Shown here: piece after piece, positions 34,796 through 44,408 of the stretch
Position numbering within the stretch: the first letter of the stretch is position 1
Layout of the letters: each line of letters begins with the position of its first letter
Assembly: GCF_007859635.1 (NCBI RefSeq)
Contig: NZ_CP042306.1
Location: forward strand, 2,542,001-2,606,000
DNA from: Sphingomonas panacisoli
GTDB lineage: Bacteria > Pseudomonadota > Alphaproteobacteria > Sphingomonadales > Sphingomonadaceae
DNA length: 64,000 nucleotides
Direction: 5' to 3'
The notes under the pieces: generated by a model
Database searches by the model: none
What the model was told of the DNA's origin: nothing
What the model saw: only the letters and a program-made list of their open reading frames with translations
Program-made: the position numbers and the translations under genes

Positions 34796-36121
34796 TTACC
34801 TGAAGTCCCGCGGCGATATGCCGAGGCGCGTCATCTTGTCGTAGAGCGTCTTGCGCGGGAGGCCGAGCGTCGCGAGCACCGGCGCGACACGCCCGCGGCT
34901 CGCGGTCAGCGCAGCGCGAATTTCGCCGGCTTCGTAGTCGGCGACGCGGGCCGACAGCGATTTGGATGTGGCGCGCGGCGCCCCGCTCGGCTCCGCGACG
35001 CCGAGCACCGCTTCGATCGCCGCGTTGCGCAGTTCGCGGACATTGCCCGGCCAGTCGTGGCGGCGCAGGCGACCGCTGGTCGCGGCGTCGATCCGCCAAT
35101 CCGCTTTGCCGAATTGCCGCGCCGCCTCGCCCGCGAACGCCGCGAACAAGGCGAGCACGTCGTCGCCGCGCTCGCGCAACGCCGGGACGCGCACGCGCGC
35201 GGTGCTGAGGCGGTAGAGTAGATCGGCGCGAAACCGTCCGGCTTTGACGTCCTCGGCCAGGTCGACCTTGCTCGTCGCCACCACGCGCAGATCGACCGGC
35301 TGCGGGCGATCCGCGCCGATCGGCTGGACCTCGCGCTCCTCGAGCACGCGGAGCAATCGCGCCTGCATCGCCAGCGGCATGCTGTCGATCTCGTCGAGCA
35401 GCAGCGTGCCGCCGCTCGACGCCGCGATCTGGCCGGTGCGTGATAGGCGCGTGTGCGGCACGCTGTCGGCGGCGTGGCCGAACAATTCGATCTCCGCGAG
35501 CCCGTCGGGAAGCGCCCCGCAATTGACCGCGATCAGCGGACGCGCGCGGCGCGGTCCCTGGCGGTGCAGCATCGTCGCGACCAGTTCCTTGCCGGTGCCG
35601 GTCTCGCCTTCGACCAGCACGTCGATATCGGCGTCGGCGAGCTGGCGGATCACCTGGCGCAGCCGAAGCATCGGCGGACTCTCGCCGATCAGCGGCTCGC
35701 CGGGGTCGGGCGCGTCGGCGAGCGCGCGGAGGTGACGATTGTCCATTACAAGCGCGCGGTGCGCGAGCGAGCGGCGGACCGCGGCAGCCAGGTGATCGGC
35801 GGCGAACGGCTTGGTCAGGAAATCCGCCGCGCCGTCGCGCATCGCCCCTACCGCCATTGCGATGTCGCCGTGTCCGGTGATCAGGATCACGGGGATGTCG
35901 GGGTCGATCGCGCGGACCGCCGTGAGCAACTCCAGCCCGTCCATGTACGGCATACGGATGTCGGTGACGACGATGCCAGCGAAATCGCGCGTGACAGCGG
36001 TGACGGCTTCGTCGGCGCGGGCGAAGGCACGGACGTCGAATTCGGCGAGTTCGAGCGCCTGAAGCGTTGCCCGCCGCAGCTCGTCGTCATCCTCGACGAA
36101 GATCACCGGCCCAGCGCTCAT
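34796..36121 (-). CDS. dctD: DctD-like NtrC-family response regulator lacking GAFTGA
   Basis: 441 residues. The receiver domain has IFVEDDDELR and GIVVTDIRMPYMDG (phospho-Asp). The central AAA+ domain has Walker A GETGTGKE and GGTLLLDEIDSM (Walker B). The C-terminal Fis-type HTH is GLPRKTLYDKMTRLG. Where family members have GAFTGA after ELFGH, here the sequence is ELFGHAADSVPHTRLSRTGQ. That loop contacts sigma-54, so normal sigma-54 activation is doubtful. The start ATG 36121 overlaps the dctB stop by 4 nt. The partner kinase and the dctA gene make this a C4-dicarboxylate response locus. Confidence 0.86.
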   Translation of the reverse strand: MSAGPVIFVEDDDELRRATLQALELAEFDVRAFARADEAVTAVTRDFAGIVVTDIRMPYMDGLELLTAVRAIDPDIPVILITGHGDIAMAVGAMRDGAADFLTKPFAADHLAAAVRRSLAHRALVMDNRHLRALADAPDPGEPLIGESPPMLRLRQVIRQLADADIDVLVEGETGTGKELVATMLHRQGPRRARPLIAVNCGALPDGLAEIELFGHAADSVPHTRLSRTGQIAASSGGTLLLDEIDSMPLAMQARLLRVLEEREVQPIGADRPQPVDLRVVATSKVDLAEDVKAGRFRADLLYRLSTARVRVPALRERGDDVLALFAAFAGEAARQFGKADWRIDAATSGRLRRHDWPGNVRELRNAAIEAVLGVAEPSGAPRATSKSLSARVADYEAGEIRAALTASRGRVAPVLATLGLPRKTLYDKMTRLGISPRDFR

Positions 36122-37889
36122 GCCGTCCTCAACGTCGCGACGAAGGTCGCGCCCGAGCCGCCCGCGACATGTGCGATGTCGCCACCGAACTCACGCGCGA
36201 TGTCCCGCGCGATGGCGAGGCCGAGCCCCAACCCCTCCGGCTTGCCCGACGCGAACGGCGTGAACAGCGTGCCGGCGATCGCGGGGTCCAGGCCGGGACC
36301 GTTATCGGCGACCGACAGCGCGATCGTTTCCCCGACCTGCGCGGCGGTGACGGTAACGCGCGCATCCCTGCGCCCCTCGACCGCTTCGATCGCGTTCTGA
36401 ACCAGGTTGATGACGACCTGTTCGAGCCGGGTGCGATCGCCCGCCAGCGGCGTCGCGAGCAGCTCGCCCGTAATATCGACCCGCACCACGCCCGCGCGCG
36501 CTCGCCCAGCAGCAGCAACACGCCGTCCAGCACGGAGCCGAGCGTCGCCTTGCCACCCACCGTCGCGCGCCGCCGTGCGAACGCGCGCAACTCGGCGGTG
36601 ATCGTGCCGATCCGCGCGGTCAGATCGACGATCCGCGCCAGATTCTCGCGCGCTTTCTCCGGCGCGGCGCGGTCGATCAGCGTCGCACCATTCTCCGCGA
36701 AGGTGCGGATCGCGGCGACCGGCTGGTTGATCTCGTGCGCGACGCCCGCGGTGATCTGGCCGATCGAGGCGAGGCGGTTGGCCTGGGCCAGCTCCTCACG
36801 GGCCTCGCGATAGCGGCGGTCGGCTTCGGCGCGTTCGTCGGATTCGACCACGAGCCGCGCATTGGCGTCGCTGAGTTCGGCGGTGCGGCGCTTGACCTCT
36901 TCCTCCAGCGCGGCGCGCGCTTCGGCCTGGAGCCGCCGCGTTTCGGCCGAGCGGATCATCAGACCCGCGGCGACCGCGGCGATCAGCAGCAGGCCGAGCC
37001 CGACGATCAACGCCTGGCTGCGCGCGGCCGCTAGCGGCGGATCGAGCGGCGACAGGTGGAACAGCCGCCCACCCGCCAGCGCGGCGGGTTCGACCGCGAC
37101 GCGATATTGCGTCTTGTCCCCCACGACCGCGCGCGCCCCGTCGAACGACAAAGGGGCCGGCGCCGGCGGGTTGCTGCCGAACTGCAGCGTCTGGCGCAGC
37201 GCCGCGAGCGTCGCGGCGTCGATCGGTTCGATCGCGCGGAACCGCCATGGCGGCACGCTCGTCACCAGCACGACGCCGTGCGCATCGACGACGAAGCTCA
37301 TGCCCGGTGTGCGCGCCCACGCTGCCTCGACGCCATCGAATTCGACCTTGACGACCACGACGCCGAGCGCGCGCCCGGCACGATCGATCCGCCGCGCGAG
37401 GTACAGACCCGGCCGCCCGCTGACCGTGCCGAGCGCGAAGAATTCAGACGTCCCCTTCGCCATCGCGTCGCGGAAATAGGGGCGGAAGCCGTAATTCTTG
37501 CCGACGAAACTCGCCGGGCTGTTCCAGTTGCTCGCCGCCTGCGTCGTGCCGGTCGCATCGACGACGTAGATCGCCGCGGCATCGGTGCGTTGCGCGAGTT
37601 GTTCGAGCGTGCGGTCGAGCCGGTCGCGCGCCGCCGCGCTGCCATCGCCCAACGTCGCCGCCGCGTCGGGATATTCGGCCAGCACCACCGGCAGCAGGCG
37701 GAACTTCTGAAGCTCGCTCGATAGCAAGGCGACGTGCGTGCGTGCCGCCTGCCGTGCCGCGGTGTCCGCGGCCGCATTGGCCTGCCCCAGCGACCAGCGC
37801 AGCCCGGCCCAGCCGAGCGCCGCGATCAGCACGATGGCGACGAATGCCATCGCCAGCGCACGGCGGCCGATGATGGCGGAAAACCGCAT
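36118..37889 (-). pseudogene. dctB: DctB-like sensor histidine kinase, 1-nt frameshift as written
   Basis: Start ATG 37889. Two membrane helices (residues about 8-28 and 300-320) flank an extracytoplasmic dCache-type sensor domain (FRPYFRDAM, GTVSGRPGLYLARRI), followed by a coiled segment and HisKA site GVAHEINQPVAAIRTF. In the run near 36489-36495 one base seems to be missing: GERARA continues correctly only in the other frame, as VVRVDITGELLATPLAGDRT, then the HATPase boxes NLVQNAIEAV, DNGPGLDP and GLGLGLAIA. The restored protein is about 590 residues. Dicarboxylate sensing is inferred from the neighbouring dctA and dctD genes. Confidence 0.85.
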
Positions 37890-37890
37890 T
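37873..37890. promoter_or_regulatory. Second, degenerate DctD-type palindrome overlapping the dctB start
   Basis: ATGGCGGAAAACCGCATT (37873-37890) keeps the core GCGGAAA-CCGCA of the perfect site at 37904-37921, matching 12 of 18 positions. The centre-to-centre distance to that site is 31 bp, three helical turns. It includes the dctB start codon. A pair of sites spaced by whole turns is expected for cooperative binding of an NtrC-type regulator. Confidence 0.5.
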
Positions 37891-37903
37891 ATTCAGCAGC
37901 CGA

Positions 37904-37921
37904 TGTGCGGAAATCCGCACA
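37904..37921. promoter_or_regulatory. Perfect DctD-type palindromic binding site
   Basis: TGTGCGGAAATCCGCACA is an 18-nt perfect inverted repeat (8-bp arms around AA) in the dctB-dctA intergenic region. It resembles the upstream activating sequences bound by DctD in rhizobia, as I recall them. It lies about 164 nt upstream of the dctA start codon and 15 nt before the dctB start. Confidence 0.7.
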
Positions 37922-38014
37922 GATGACGATAAGCGTTCGCACAGGCATTTTAAAAATAACCATATCGTTCAGTTGCTTGACCCGCATTCGCGATTTGCTG
38001 GCTGGCGTGTGACA

Positions 38015-38030
38015 AGGCTGCAAGAATGCA
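38015..38030 (+). promoter_or_regulatory. Weak sigma-54-like -24/-12 candidate upstream of dctA
   Basis: AGGCTGCAAGAATGCA has GG at -24 and GC at -12 with the correct spacing against TGGCACGN4TTGCW. The flanking bases match poorly. It lies 54 nt upstream of the dctA ATG. The DctD here lacks GAFTGA, which makes a sigma-54 promoter less likely, so this is only a candidate. Confidence 0.25.
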
Positions 38031-38084
38031 CGGCGAAGGCCCGGTGACAAGGGCCGCCGGCAGCGTTGCCGACAGAGAGGACGA

Positions 38085-39425
38085 ATGAAGGTTCAGCCCA
38101 TCGACACGCCAGCGGCGGCACCGCGCCTGCCGTTCTACCGCCACCTCTACGCGCAGGTGCTGGTGGCGATCGTGCTCGGCGTCCTGCTCGGTCATTTCTG
38201 GCCGCACGCCGGCGAGGCGCTCAAGCCGCTCGGCGACGGGTTCATCAAACTGGTCAAGATGATCATCGCGCCGGTGATCTTCCTCAGCGTCGTCGGCGGC
38301 ATCGCGGGCATGCGCGAACTCGGATCGGTCGGGCGCGTGGCGATCAAGGCGTTCGTCTATTTCCTGATCTTTTCGACGCTCGCGCTGATCGTCGGCTTGA
38401 TCGTCGCCAATGTCGTCCAGCCGGGCGCAGGGATGAACGTGAACCCCGCGACGCTCGATACCAAGGCGGTCGCGGGCTACGCGCACGATGCCGGCGAAAC
38501 GACGGTCACGGGCTTCCTGATGGCGATCATCCCGACGACGATGCTGTCGGCGCTGACCGACGGTTCGATCCTGCAGACGTTGTTCGTCGCGATCCTGTTC
38601 GGCATTTCGCTGTCGCTGGTCGGGCGTCCCGCCGAGCCGGTGCTCGAACTCGTCGAGCGGCTGAGCCTGGTCGTGTTCAAGCTGGTCGGCATTCTGATGA
38701 AGGCGGCCCCGATCGGTGCGTTCGGCGCGATCGCCTTCACCATCGGCAAATACGGCGTCGGCAGCCTGGTCAATCTGGGCGCGCTGGTCGCGACCTTCTA
38801 CCTTACGTCACTGCTGTTCGTGCTCGTCGTGCTGGGCGCGGTGGCGCGGGCGCACGGTTTCTCGATCATCAAGCTGCTCGCCTATCTCAAGGCCGAACTG
38901 TTGCTCGTGCTCGGCACATCGTCGTCGGAAGCGGCGCTGCCCAACCTGATGGTCAAGCTCGAGGCGGCCGGGTGCGAGCGCGGCGTCGTCGGGCTGGTCG
39001 TGCCGACCGGCTATTCGTTCAACCTCGACGGCACCAACATCTATATGACGCTGGCAGCCCTGTTCATCGCGCAGGCGACCGGGGTGCAGCTGTCGTGGGG
39101 CGACCAGTTGCTGCTGATGGGCGTTGCGATGCTGAGCTCCAAGGGCGCGGCTGGCGTCACCGGCGCGGGGTTCGTCACGCTCGCCGCGACCCTCTCGATC
39201 GTGCCCTCGGTGCCCGTCGCAGGCATGGCGCTGATCCTCGGCATCGACCGCTTCATGAGCGAATGCCGCAGCCTCACCAACTTCGTCGGCAACGCCGTCG
39301 CGACGATCGTCGTCGCGCGGTGGGAGGGCAAGCTGGACCGCGACATGCTCGACCGCGCGCTCAACGAACGACCGGCGATCGAAGACAATCTGGAAGCGGC
39401 CATAGAGCCGCAGATCATCGCATAA
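38085..39425 (+). CDS. dctA: C4-dicarboxylate:cation symporter DctA
   Basis: 446 residues with the dicarboxylate/amino-acid:cation symporter fold of about eight helices and two re-entrant loops. Signatures are [20 protein letters not shown] near residue 50, [20 protein letters not shown] near 280 and [16 protein letters not shown] near 312, typical of DctA. It imports succinate, fumarate and malate with protons or sodium across the inner membrane. The start ATG 38085 has AGAGAGG 6 nt upstream. The palindromic DctD-type site lies in its promoter region. The TonB receptor gene begins 21 nt downstream, so both are probably in one transcript. Confidence 0.95.
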   Translation: MKVQPIDTPAAAPRLPFYRHLYAQVLVAIVLGVLLGHFWPHAGEALKPLGDGFIKLVKMIIAPVIFLSVVGGIAGMRELGSVGRVAIKAFVYFLIFSTLALIVGLIVANVVQPGAGMNVNPATLDTKAVAGYAHDAGETTVTGFLMAIIPTTMLSALTDGSILQTLFVAILFGISLSLVGRPAEPVLELVERLSLVVFKLVGILMKAAPIGAFGAIAFTIGKYGVGSLVNLGALVATFYLTSLLFVLVVLGAVARAHGFSIIKLLAYLKAELLLVLGTSSSEAALPNLMVKLEAAGCERGVVGLVVPTGYSFNLDGTNIYMTLAALFIAQATGVQLSWGDQLLLMGVAMLSSKGAAGVTGAGFVTLAATLSIVPSVPVAGMALILGIDRFMSECRSLTNFVGNAVATIVVARWEGKLDRDMLDRALNERPAIEDNLEAAIEPQIIA

Positions 39426-39446
39426 AGAGAACAGGGAGAGGACGAC

Positions 39447-42400
39447 ATGACTCGATCGATCAAGCTGGCACTGGCCGCTTCCACTGCGCTCGGCGCGCTT
39501 GCGCTGGCGACGCCGTCGTTCGCCCAGGACGCGCCAGCCGCGCCGCAGGACCAGGCCAGCAACGTCCCCGGCCTCGACCAGGCGCAGACCGCCGACGATC
39601 AGCCGCAGGTGCCCGAAAAGGACATCGTCATCGTCGGCTCGCAGATCAAAGGTGCGAGCACGACCGCCGCGCTGCCGGTGACGGTCGTCGGTCGCGACCA
39701 GATCGACGCGGCGGGTGCGGCGTCGGGCGACGAACTGCTGCGGTCGATCCCGCAAGCCGGCGACGTGACGTTCAACGAAAGCAACAATCCGCAGACCAGC
39801 AACGCGGCGCGCGGCGACGTCAGCTCGATCAATCTGCGCAACCTCGGCCTCGGCAATACGCTGGTGTTGCTCAACGGCCGCCGCCTCGTCCAGCATCCGA
39901 CCAGCCAGGCGGGCGAAGGCAACGTGCCGGTGCTGAGCTTCAACGCCAACGCGCTGCCGGTCGCGGGGCTCGATCGCGTCGAGATCCTGCGCGACGGCGC
40001 GGCCGCGATCTACGGATCGGATGCGGTGGCGGGCGTCGTGAACACCGTGACCAAGACCGACCTCAACGGCGGCAGCCTCGATTTCCGCTTCGGCTTCCCG
40101 TCGAGCACGTCGCGCCGCGATTACGAAGTGACCGGCACGTTCGGCAAGAACTTCGCCGAAGGGCGCGGCAACATCTCGTTCTACGCCGACTATACCCGCC
40201 GCACCGCGCAGTTGGCCGAGGATCAGCCCTACACCGCGACCGACAATCTGGTGCCGCTGTTCGCCGACAACCCCGCCTTCGCCGGCAACCTGACCGCCGA
40301 CGGCCGCGCGACACAATCGCCCTGGGCAAACCTGGCCGTCGTCGGCGGTCCCGGCACGATCCGGCGCACGCCCGGCAACCAGGCGCTGACCTCGTCCGCC
40401 GGCGCATTCCACACACAATCGATCCTCAACCCCGGCTGCCTCGTCACGATCAACGCCGACACCTGTCTGGGCAGCGGCACGCGCGCCACCGCGACGACGC
40501 TGCGCAACGAACGGTTCGATACGCGGCCCGGCACGACCGTCACGCCGGCGATCAACCGCTACAACACCTTCCTGTCGGCGCATTACGATGTGACCGATCG
40601 CCTGACGCTCTACACCGAGCTCGGCTATTACCGCGCCGACACGACGCGCATCCAGCCGCCGACGATCAACCTCAACGCGATCACCATTCCGGCATCGAAC
40701 TATTGGAACCCGTTCGGCCCGGTGACCTTCGCCAACGGCCAGGCCAACCCAAACCGCATCCCGGGGCTGACCAACGTCCCCGCTGCCGGTCTGCCGGTGA
40801 CGCTCAGCACCTATCGCTTCCTCGACGCCGGGTATCAGCTGGTGAAGACGGTCAACTGGCAGGACCGTTTCCTGGTGGGCGCGAAGGGCAAGATCGGCGG
40901 GTTCGATTTCGACAGCGCGATCCTCTACTCGGAGGCGCAGGCGATCGACAACTCGCCGGCGATCGACATGACCAAATTGCAGGCGAATCTCGCGCTGTCG
41001 ACGCCCGACGCCTACAATCCGTTCAGCGGCGGCTGCTCGGCGACGCCCAGCCTGGGCGACTGCTCGCCGGCGAGTGCGGCGACGATCAACTCGTTCGCGG
41101 TCACGTTGCGCCGCCAGTCGAAGACGACGCTCGGGCTCGCCGACTTCAAGCTATCCAAGGCGGATTTGCTCAAGCTGCCGGGCGGCAACCTCGGCATCGC
41201 GCTGGGGGTCGAGGGCCGGCGCGAAACGCAGTATGACAATCGCGACCCCAATCTCGACGGCACCGTCACCTTCCGCGATTCGGTGACCGGCACGACCAAC
41301 AATTCGAACATCGCCTCGGTCAGCCCGACCTTCGACACGCGCGGCAAGCGCACCGTCTTCTCCGCGTTCGGCGAGCTCGCGGTGCCGATCGTGTCGCCCG
41401 ACATGAACGTGCCGCTGATCCGCCGCCTCGATGTGCAATTGGCGGGGCGGTACGAACACTACAGCGACTTCGGATCGGTCGCGAAGCCGAAGGTCGCGGC
41501 GGCGTGGGACCTGGTCGACGGCATCCGGTTGCGCGGGTCGTGGTCGCAGGGCTTCCGCGCGCCGAACCTCGAACAGCTCAACGCCGTCGCCTTCTCGCGC
41601 CTCAACACCAACACCGCGGCCAACACCGATTATTATCGCTGCGAAGCCGATGTTCGCGCGGGCCGACTCGCCGCCAACAACTTCCCAGGCTGTACAAGGA
41701 CGATCGGCTATTCAATCGCCGTCAGCGGCAACCCCGACTTGAAGCCGGAAAAAAGCACCAACTGGACCGCCGGCATCGTCCTCGAGCCCAAGTTCATCCC
41801 GCGCAAATACGGCAAGCTGACGATCACCGCCGATTACTGGTCGATCAAGCAGACCGGAATCGTCGGCCAGTTCGGGCCGCAGAACGCGCTGGTGCTCGAC
41901 TATCTCCTGCGCTTGCAGGGATCGAGCAATCCCAACGTCGTCCGCGCCGCCGTCACGTCCGACGACCAGCTGGTGTTCAATGGTAGCGGGCTCCCCGCTG
42001 CAGGCGCCGTGACGTTGATCAAGGACCAGTTCGTCAATCTGCTCCCGCAAACCGTGCGCGGGTACGACCTGTCGCTGATCTATACGGTCAGGACCGATAT
42101 CGGCCGGTTCAATCTCAACGTGAACGTCGCACGGCTGACCAAATATGCCCGCCAGGTTTCGCCGGCGGTGCAAGCGCTATTCGATGCGCGCGGTGCGGGG
42201 ACGATCAACGCCGCGACGCCGCTAACCGACGCGAGCAGCCTGTTGCAGGTCAACGGCAAGCCCAAGTGGCGGTGGTCAGGGTCGCTGACCTGGTCGCTCG
42301 GCGGGTTCACGTTGGGCGGGTACGCCACCTATATCGGCACCGTTTACGACACGGCGTTCCTCGACGGGAACGGCAATCCGTTCGTCGTGCAGGGTCAGAC

Positions 42401-42581
42401 CCAGTTCAACCTCTACGCGCAATATCGCGTCAAGAAGGGCGCGCTGGAGGGCCTCAGCATGCGGGTCGGCGCGCGCAACATCTTCGACAAGCAACCGCCG
42501 ATCATCGACTCAGGCTATCTCGGCTCGCTCTACGTGCCCTATGGTCGCTATTGGTATACGCAGATCGGGTTCAAGTTCTGA
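39447..42581 (+). CDS. TonB-dependent receptor downstream of dctA
   Basis: 1044 residues. Signal peptide MTRSIKLALAASTALGALAL is cut after SFA, and the TonB-box region is KDIVIVGSQI near residue 53. The plug domain shows VVGRDQIDAAGAAS, INLRNLGLGNTLVLLNGRRL and GLDRVEILRDGAAAIYGSDA, and the long beta-barrel ends with YGRYWYTQIGFKF. It imports a ligand across the outer membrane using TonB energy. Its position 21 nt after dctA suggests the substrate is related to C4-dicarboxylates, for example an organic acid or metal-organic acid complex, but no sequence feature proves that. It is a different subtype from the locus receptor at 28554. Confidence 0.93.
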   Translation: MTRSIKLALAASTALGALALATPSFAQDAPAAPQDQASNVPGLDQAQTADDQPQVPEKDIVIVGSQIKGASTTAALPVTVVGRDQIDAAGAASGDELLRSIPQAGDVTFNESNNPQTSNAARGDVSSINLRNLGLGNTLVLLNGRRLVQHPTSQAGEGNVPVLSFNANALPVAGLDRVEILRDGAAAIYGSDAVAGVVNTVTKTDLNGGSLDFRFGFPSSTSRRDYEVTGTFGKNFAEGRGNISFYADYTRRTAQLAEDQPYTATDNLVPLFADNPAFAGNLTADGRATQSPWANLAVVGGPGTIRRTPGNQALTSSAGAFHTQSILNPGCLVTINADTCLGSGTRATATTLRNERFDTRPGTTVTPAINRYNTFLSAHYDVTDRLTLYTELGYYRADTTRIQPPTINLNAITIPASNYWNPFGPVTFANGQANPNRIPGLTNVPAAGLPVTLSTYRFLDAGYQLVKTVNWQDRFLVGAKGKIGGFDFDSAILYSEAQAIDNSPAIDMTKLQANLALSTPDAYNPFSGGCSATPSLGDCSPASAATINSFAVTLRRQSKTTLGLADFKLSKADLLKLPGGNLGIALGVEGRRETQYDNRDPNLDGTVTFRDSVTGTTNNSNIASVSPTFDTRGKRTVFSAFGELAVPIVSPDMNVPLIRRLDVQLAGRYEHYSDFGSVAKPKVAAAWDLVDGIRLRGSWSQGFRAPNLEQLNAVAFSRLNTNTAANTDYYRCEADVRAGRLAANNFPGCTRTIGYSIAVSGNPDLKPEKSTNWTAGIVLEPKFIPRKYGKLTITADYWSIKQTGIVGQFGPQNALVLDYLLRLQGSSNPNVVRAAVTSDDQLVFNGSGLPAAGAVTLIKDQFVNLLPQTVRGYDLSLIYTVRTDIGRFNLNVNVARLTKYARQVSPAVQALFDARGAGTINAATPLTDASSLLQVNGKPKWRWSGSLTWSLGGFTLGGYATYIGTVYDTAFLDGNGNPFVVQGQTQFNLYAQYRVKKGALEGLSMRVGARNIFDKQPPIIDSGYLGSLYVPYGRYWYTQIGFKF

Positions 42582-42583
42582 CG

Positions 42584-43477
42584 ATGATGAAACGACTGAC
42601 CGCCCTCGCCGCTTTGTTCCTGATCGCCGCGTCGCCGGCGGTGGCGCAGACGGCGCCACCGGCCGCCGCCTTCGTTGGGAAGCCGCGCACGATCCTGTTC
42701 GTCGGCAACAGCTTCACGCAAGGAGCGCATTCGGCGGTCAAGCGCTATCGCGCCAATACGGTGACCGACCTCAATGGCGACGGCTATGGCGGCGTCCCCG
42801 CGCTGTTCAAGACGTTCACCGAGCAGGTCGGGCTGAACTACACGGTCAGCCTTGAGACGCAGGGCGGCAGGACACTCGGATTCCACTGGGCCGAGCGGCG
42901 GCAATTGCTCGACCGGGCGTGGGACGTTGTGATCCTCCAGGAACTGAGCACGCTCGACCGCGATCGACCGGGAGATGCGGCTGGCTACCGCATCGCTGCA
43001 CCGCAATTCGCCGCGATGTTCGCGCGCGCCAATCCCCGCGTGAACGTGCTGCTGATGGCGACCTGGGCGCGCGCCGACCTGGTCTACCAGCCGGGCAGTC
43101 CATGGTCGGGCAAGCCGCTATCGGTGATGACGCAGGACCTGCGCCGCGCGTCCGACGGCGTGCGGGCATTGTCGCCGACGATCAAGGGCGTCCTGCCGGT
43201 CGGCGAGGCCTGGACTCGCGCGATCGCCGCAGGGATCGCCGACCCTGATCCGTATGACGGCATCGCGTTCGGGCAGGTCGATCTGTGGACGTACGACCAT
43301 TACCACGCGAGCATTTATGGCTATTACCTGGAGGCGCTGGTCGTGTTCGGGCGCGTGACGGGCATCGACCCCACCCGCCTCGGTGCCAAGGAGCGCGCCG
43401 CCGACGATCTGGGCATTGCGCCGCAAACCGCCGTCGCGTTGCAGCAGGTCGCGCGGGATCAGCTAGCGGGGTCGTAG
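42584..43477 (+). CDS. Secreted SGNH-type hydrolase-like protein
   Basis: 297 residues with a signal peptide (MMKRLTALAALFLIAASPAV cut near AQTA). An SGNH-like block I is FVGNSFTQG, with the candidate nucleophilic Ser, and a C-terminal DHYHAS motif (near residue 245) may supply the Asp/His pair. This fits the DUF4886-like group. The gene starts 2 nt after the receptor stop and completes the dctA-TonB unit, so it may release the acid or acyl compound that the receptor or DctA takes up. The exact substrate is not visible. Confidence 0.72.
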   Translation: MMKRLTALAALFLIAASPAVAQTAPPAAAFVGKPRTILFVGNSFTQGAHSAVKRYRANTVTDLNGDGYGGVPALFKTFTEQVGLNYTVSLETQGGRTLGFHWAERRQLLDRAWDVVILQELSTLDRDRPGDAAGYRIAAPQFAAMFARANPRVNVLLMATWARADLVYQPGSPWSGKPLSVMTQDLRRASDGVRALSPTIKGVLPVGEAWTRAIAAGIADPDPYDGIAFGQVDLWTYDHYHASIYGYYLEALVVFGRVTGIDPTRLGAKERAADDLGIAPQTAVALQQVARDQLAGS

Positions 43478-43491
43478 GCCGCGGCGCCGCT

Positions 43492-43896
43492 TCACGCGGC
43501 GGCGAGTGCCGTCGCGCCGAGCGTCAGTCTGGGATAGATTTCGCGCTCCTCGAACGCCATCCGCTGGTCCAGCGTGTTCAGGATGGAGCCCAACTCGCGG
43601 CAATAGCGCGGCCAGTGGCTGTCGATCCGCTCGGGCGTCCAGCTGTCGATATGCTGGCGATAGCGCTGTTCGAAGGGATCGGGCGCGTCGGGCTTCGTCG
43701 CATGCCGTGCCGTCGATGCGTTGTCGCGAAAGATCAGGTTCTCCGTCGCCAGGTGACGAAGCAGATGACGCGTCAGGGTCCAGCGGGCCGATGCGAACAA
43801 CGGCCCGATCGGCGCGCCGTCATTGTTCAGGAAACCGCGCAGCGTCGCCGCGATCCCCCGGATAGTGTCGTGATCTTCGATCATCTTGGCGAGCAT
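43492..43896 (-). CDS. Hemerythrin-like domain protein
   Basis: 134 residues forming a single four-helix hemerythrin-like domain. Candidate metal ligands are the HDTIRG histidine near residue 9, LLRHLATENLIFRD (His/Glu), and HIDSW plus FEEREIYPRL near the C-terminus. Hemerythrin-like domains bind O2, NO or iron and often sense oxidative or nitrosative stress. No partner domain is fused to it. It converges with the SGNH gene (14-nt gap) and lies before the phosphorelay genes. The exact role is not known. Confidence 0.85.
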   Translation of the reverse strand: MLAKMIEDHDTIRGIAATLRGFLNNDGAPIGPLFASARWTLTRHLLRHLATENLIFRDNASTARHATKPDAPDPFEQRYRQHIDSWTPERIDSHWPRYCRELGSILNTLDQRMAFEEREIYPRLTLGATALAAA

Positions 43897-44021
43897 CGAT
43901 ACCGGTCCTTTCGTGGGCCCCGGGATCGGTGAGTTGCCTTAACGGAATCTTGCGAAGGGGCGTCCGGCATGGCGGACTGCTACCAAGGTCTAACACTTCT
44001 ACGACACGTGCTGCATCGGGC

Positions 44022-44408
44022 TCACGGCCGCGCGATCAGCGTCCGGATTTCGGTGGCCAGTTGCAGCGGGTCGAACGGCTTCAGGATGACGCCCGCCGCC
44101 CCTTCGTCGCGATACCGCGCGATATCGGCGTCGCGCGCCTTGGCGGTGATGAACAGCGCCGGCGTCGCGCCGAGTCCGGGCAACTCGCGCAACGCCCGCA
44201 ACGTGGCGAGCCCGTCCATGCCGGGCATCATGATGTCGAGCACGAGCACGTCCGGCCGCCAGTCGGTCGTCGCCGCAAATGCGACCGCTTCCTGCCCCGA
44301 TATCGCGGTCCGGACGTCGATCGTCGGGTCGAGCGAAAGCGCCATTTCGACGATCGTGCGAATGTCGCGATCGTCATCGACATACAGCAATTTGAGTGGG
44401 CCGGTCAT
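44022..44408 (-). CDS. Stand-alone CheY-like receiver protein
   Basis: 128 residues, a single receiver domain: LLYVDDDRDIR, LVLDIMMPGMDG (phospho-Asp) and the conserved Lys in GVILKPFDP. There is no output domain. It overlaps the hybrid kinase gene by 4 nt (ATGA), so it is translated together with it and probably works as an intermediate in the relay. It is the last gene of the operon. Confidence 0.9.
   Translation of the reverse strand: MTGPLKLLYVDDDRDIRTIVEMALSLDPTIDVRTAISGQEAVAFAATTDWRPDVLVLDIMMPGMDGLATLRALRELPGLGATPALFITAKARDADIARYRDEGAAGVILKPFDPLQLATEIRTLIARP

Noticed and set aside
38003..38022. TGGCGTGTGACAAGGCTGC as a sigma-54 promoter
   Set aside because: The GG and GC elements are one base too far apart for a -24/-12 promoter.
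38066..41236. A 1056-residue frame on the plus strand across dctA and the receptor
   Set aside because: Extremely Arg-rich shadow translation that runs through two clearly conserved genes in other frames.
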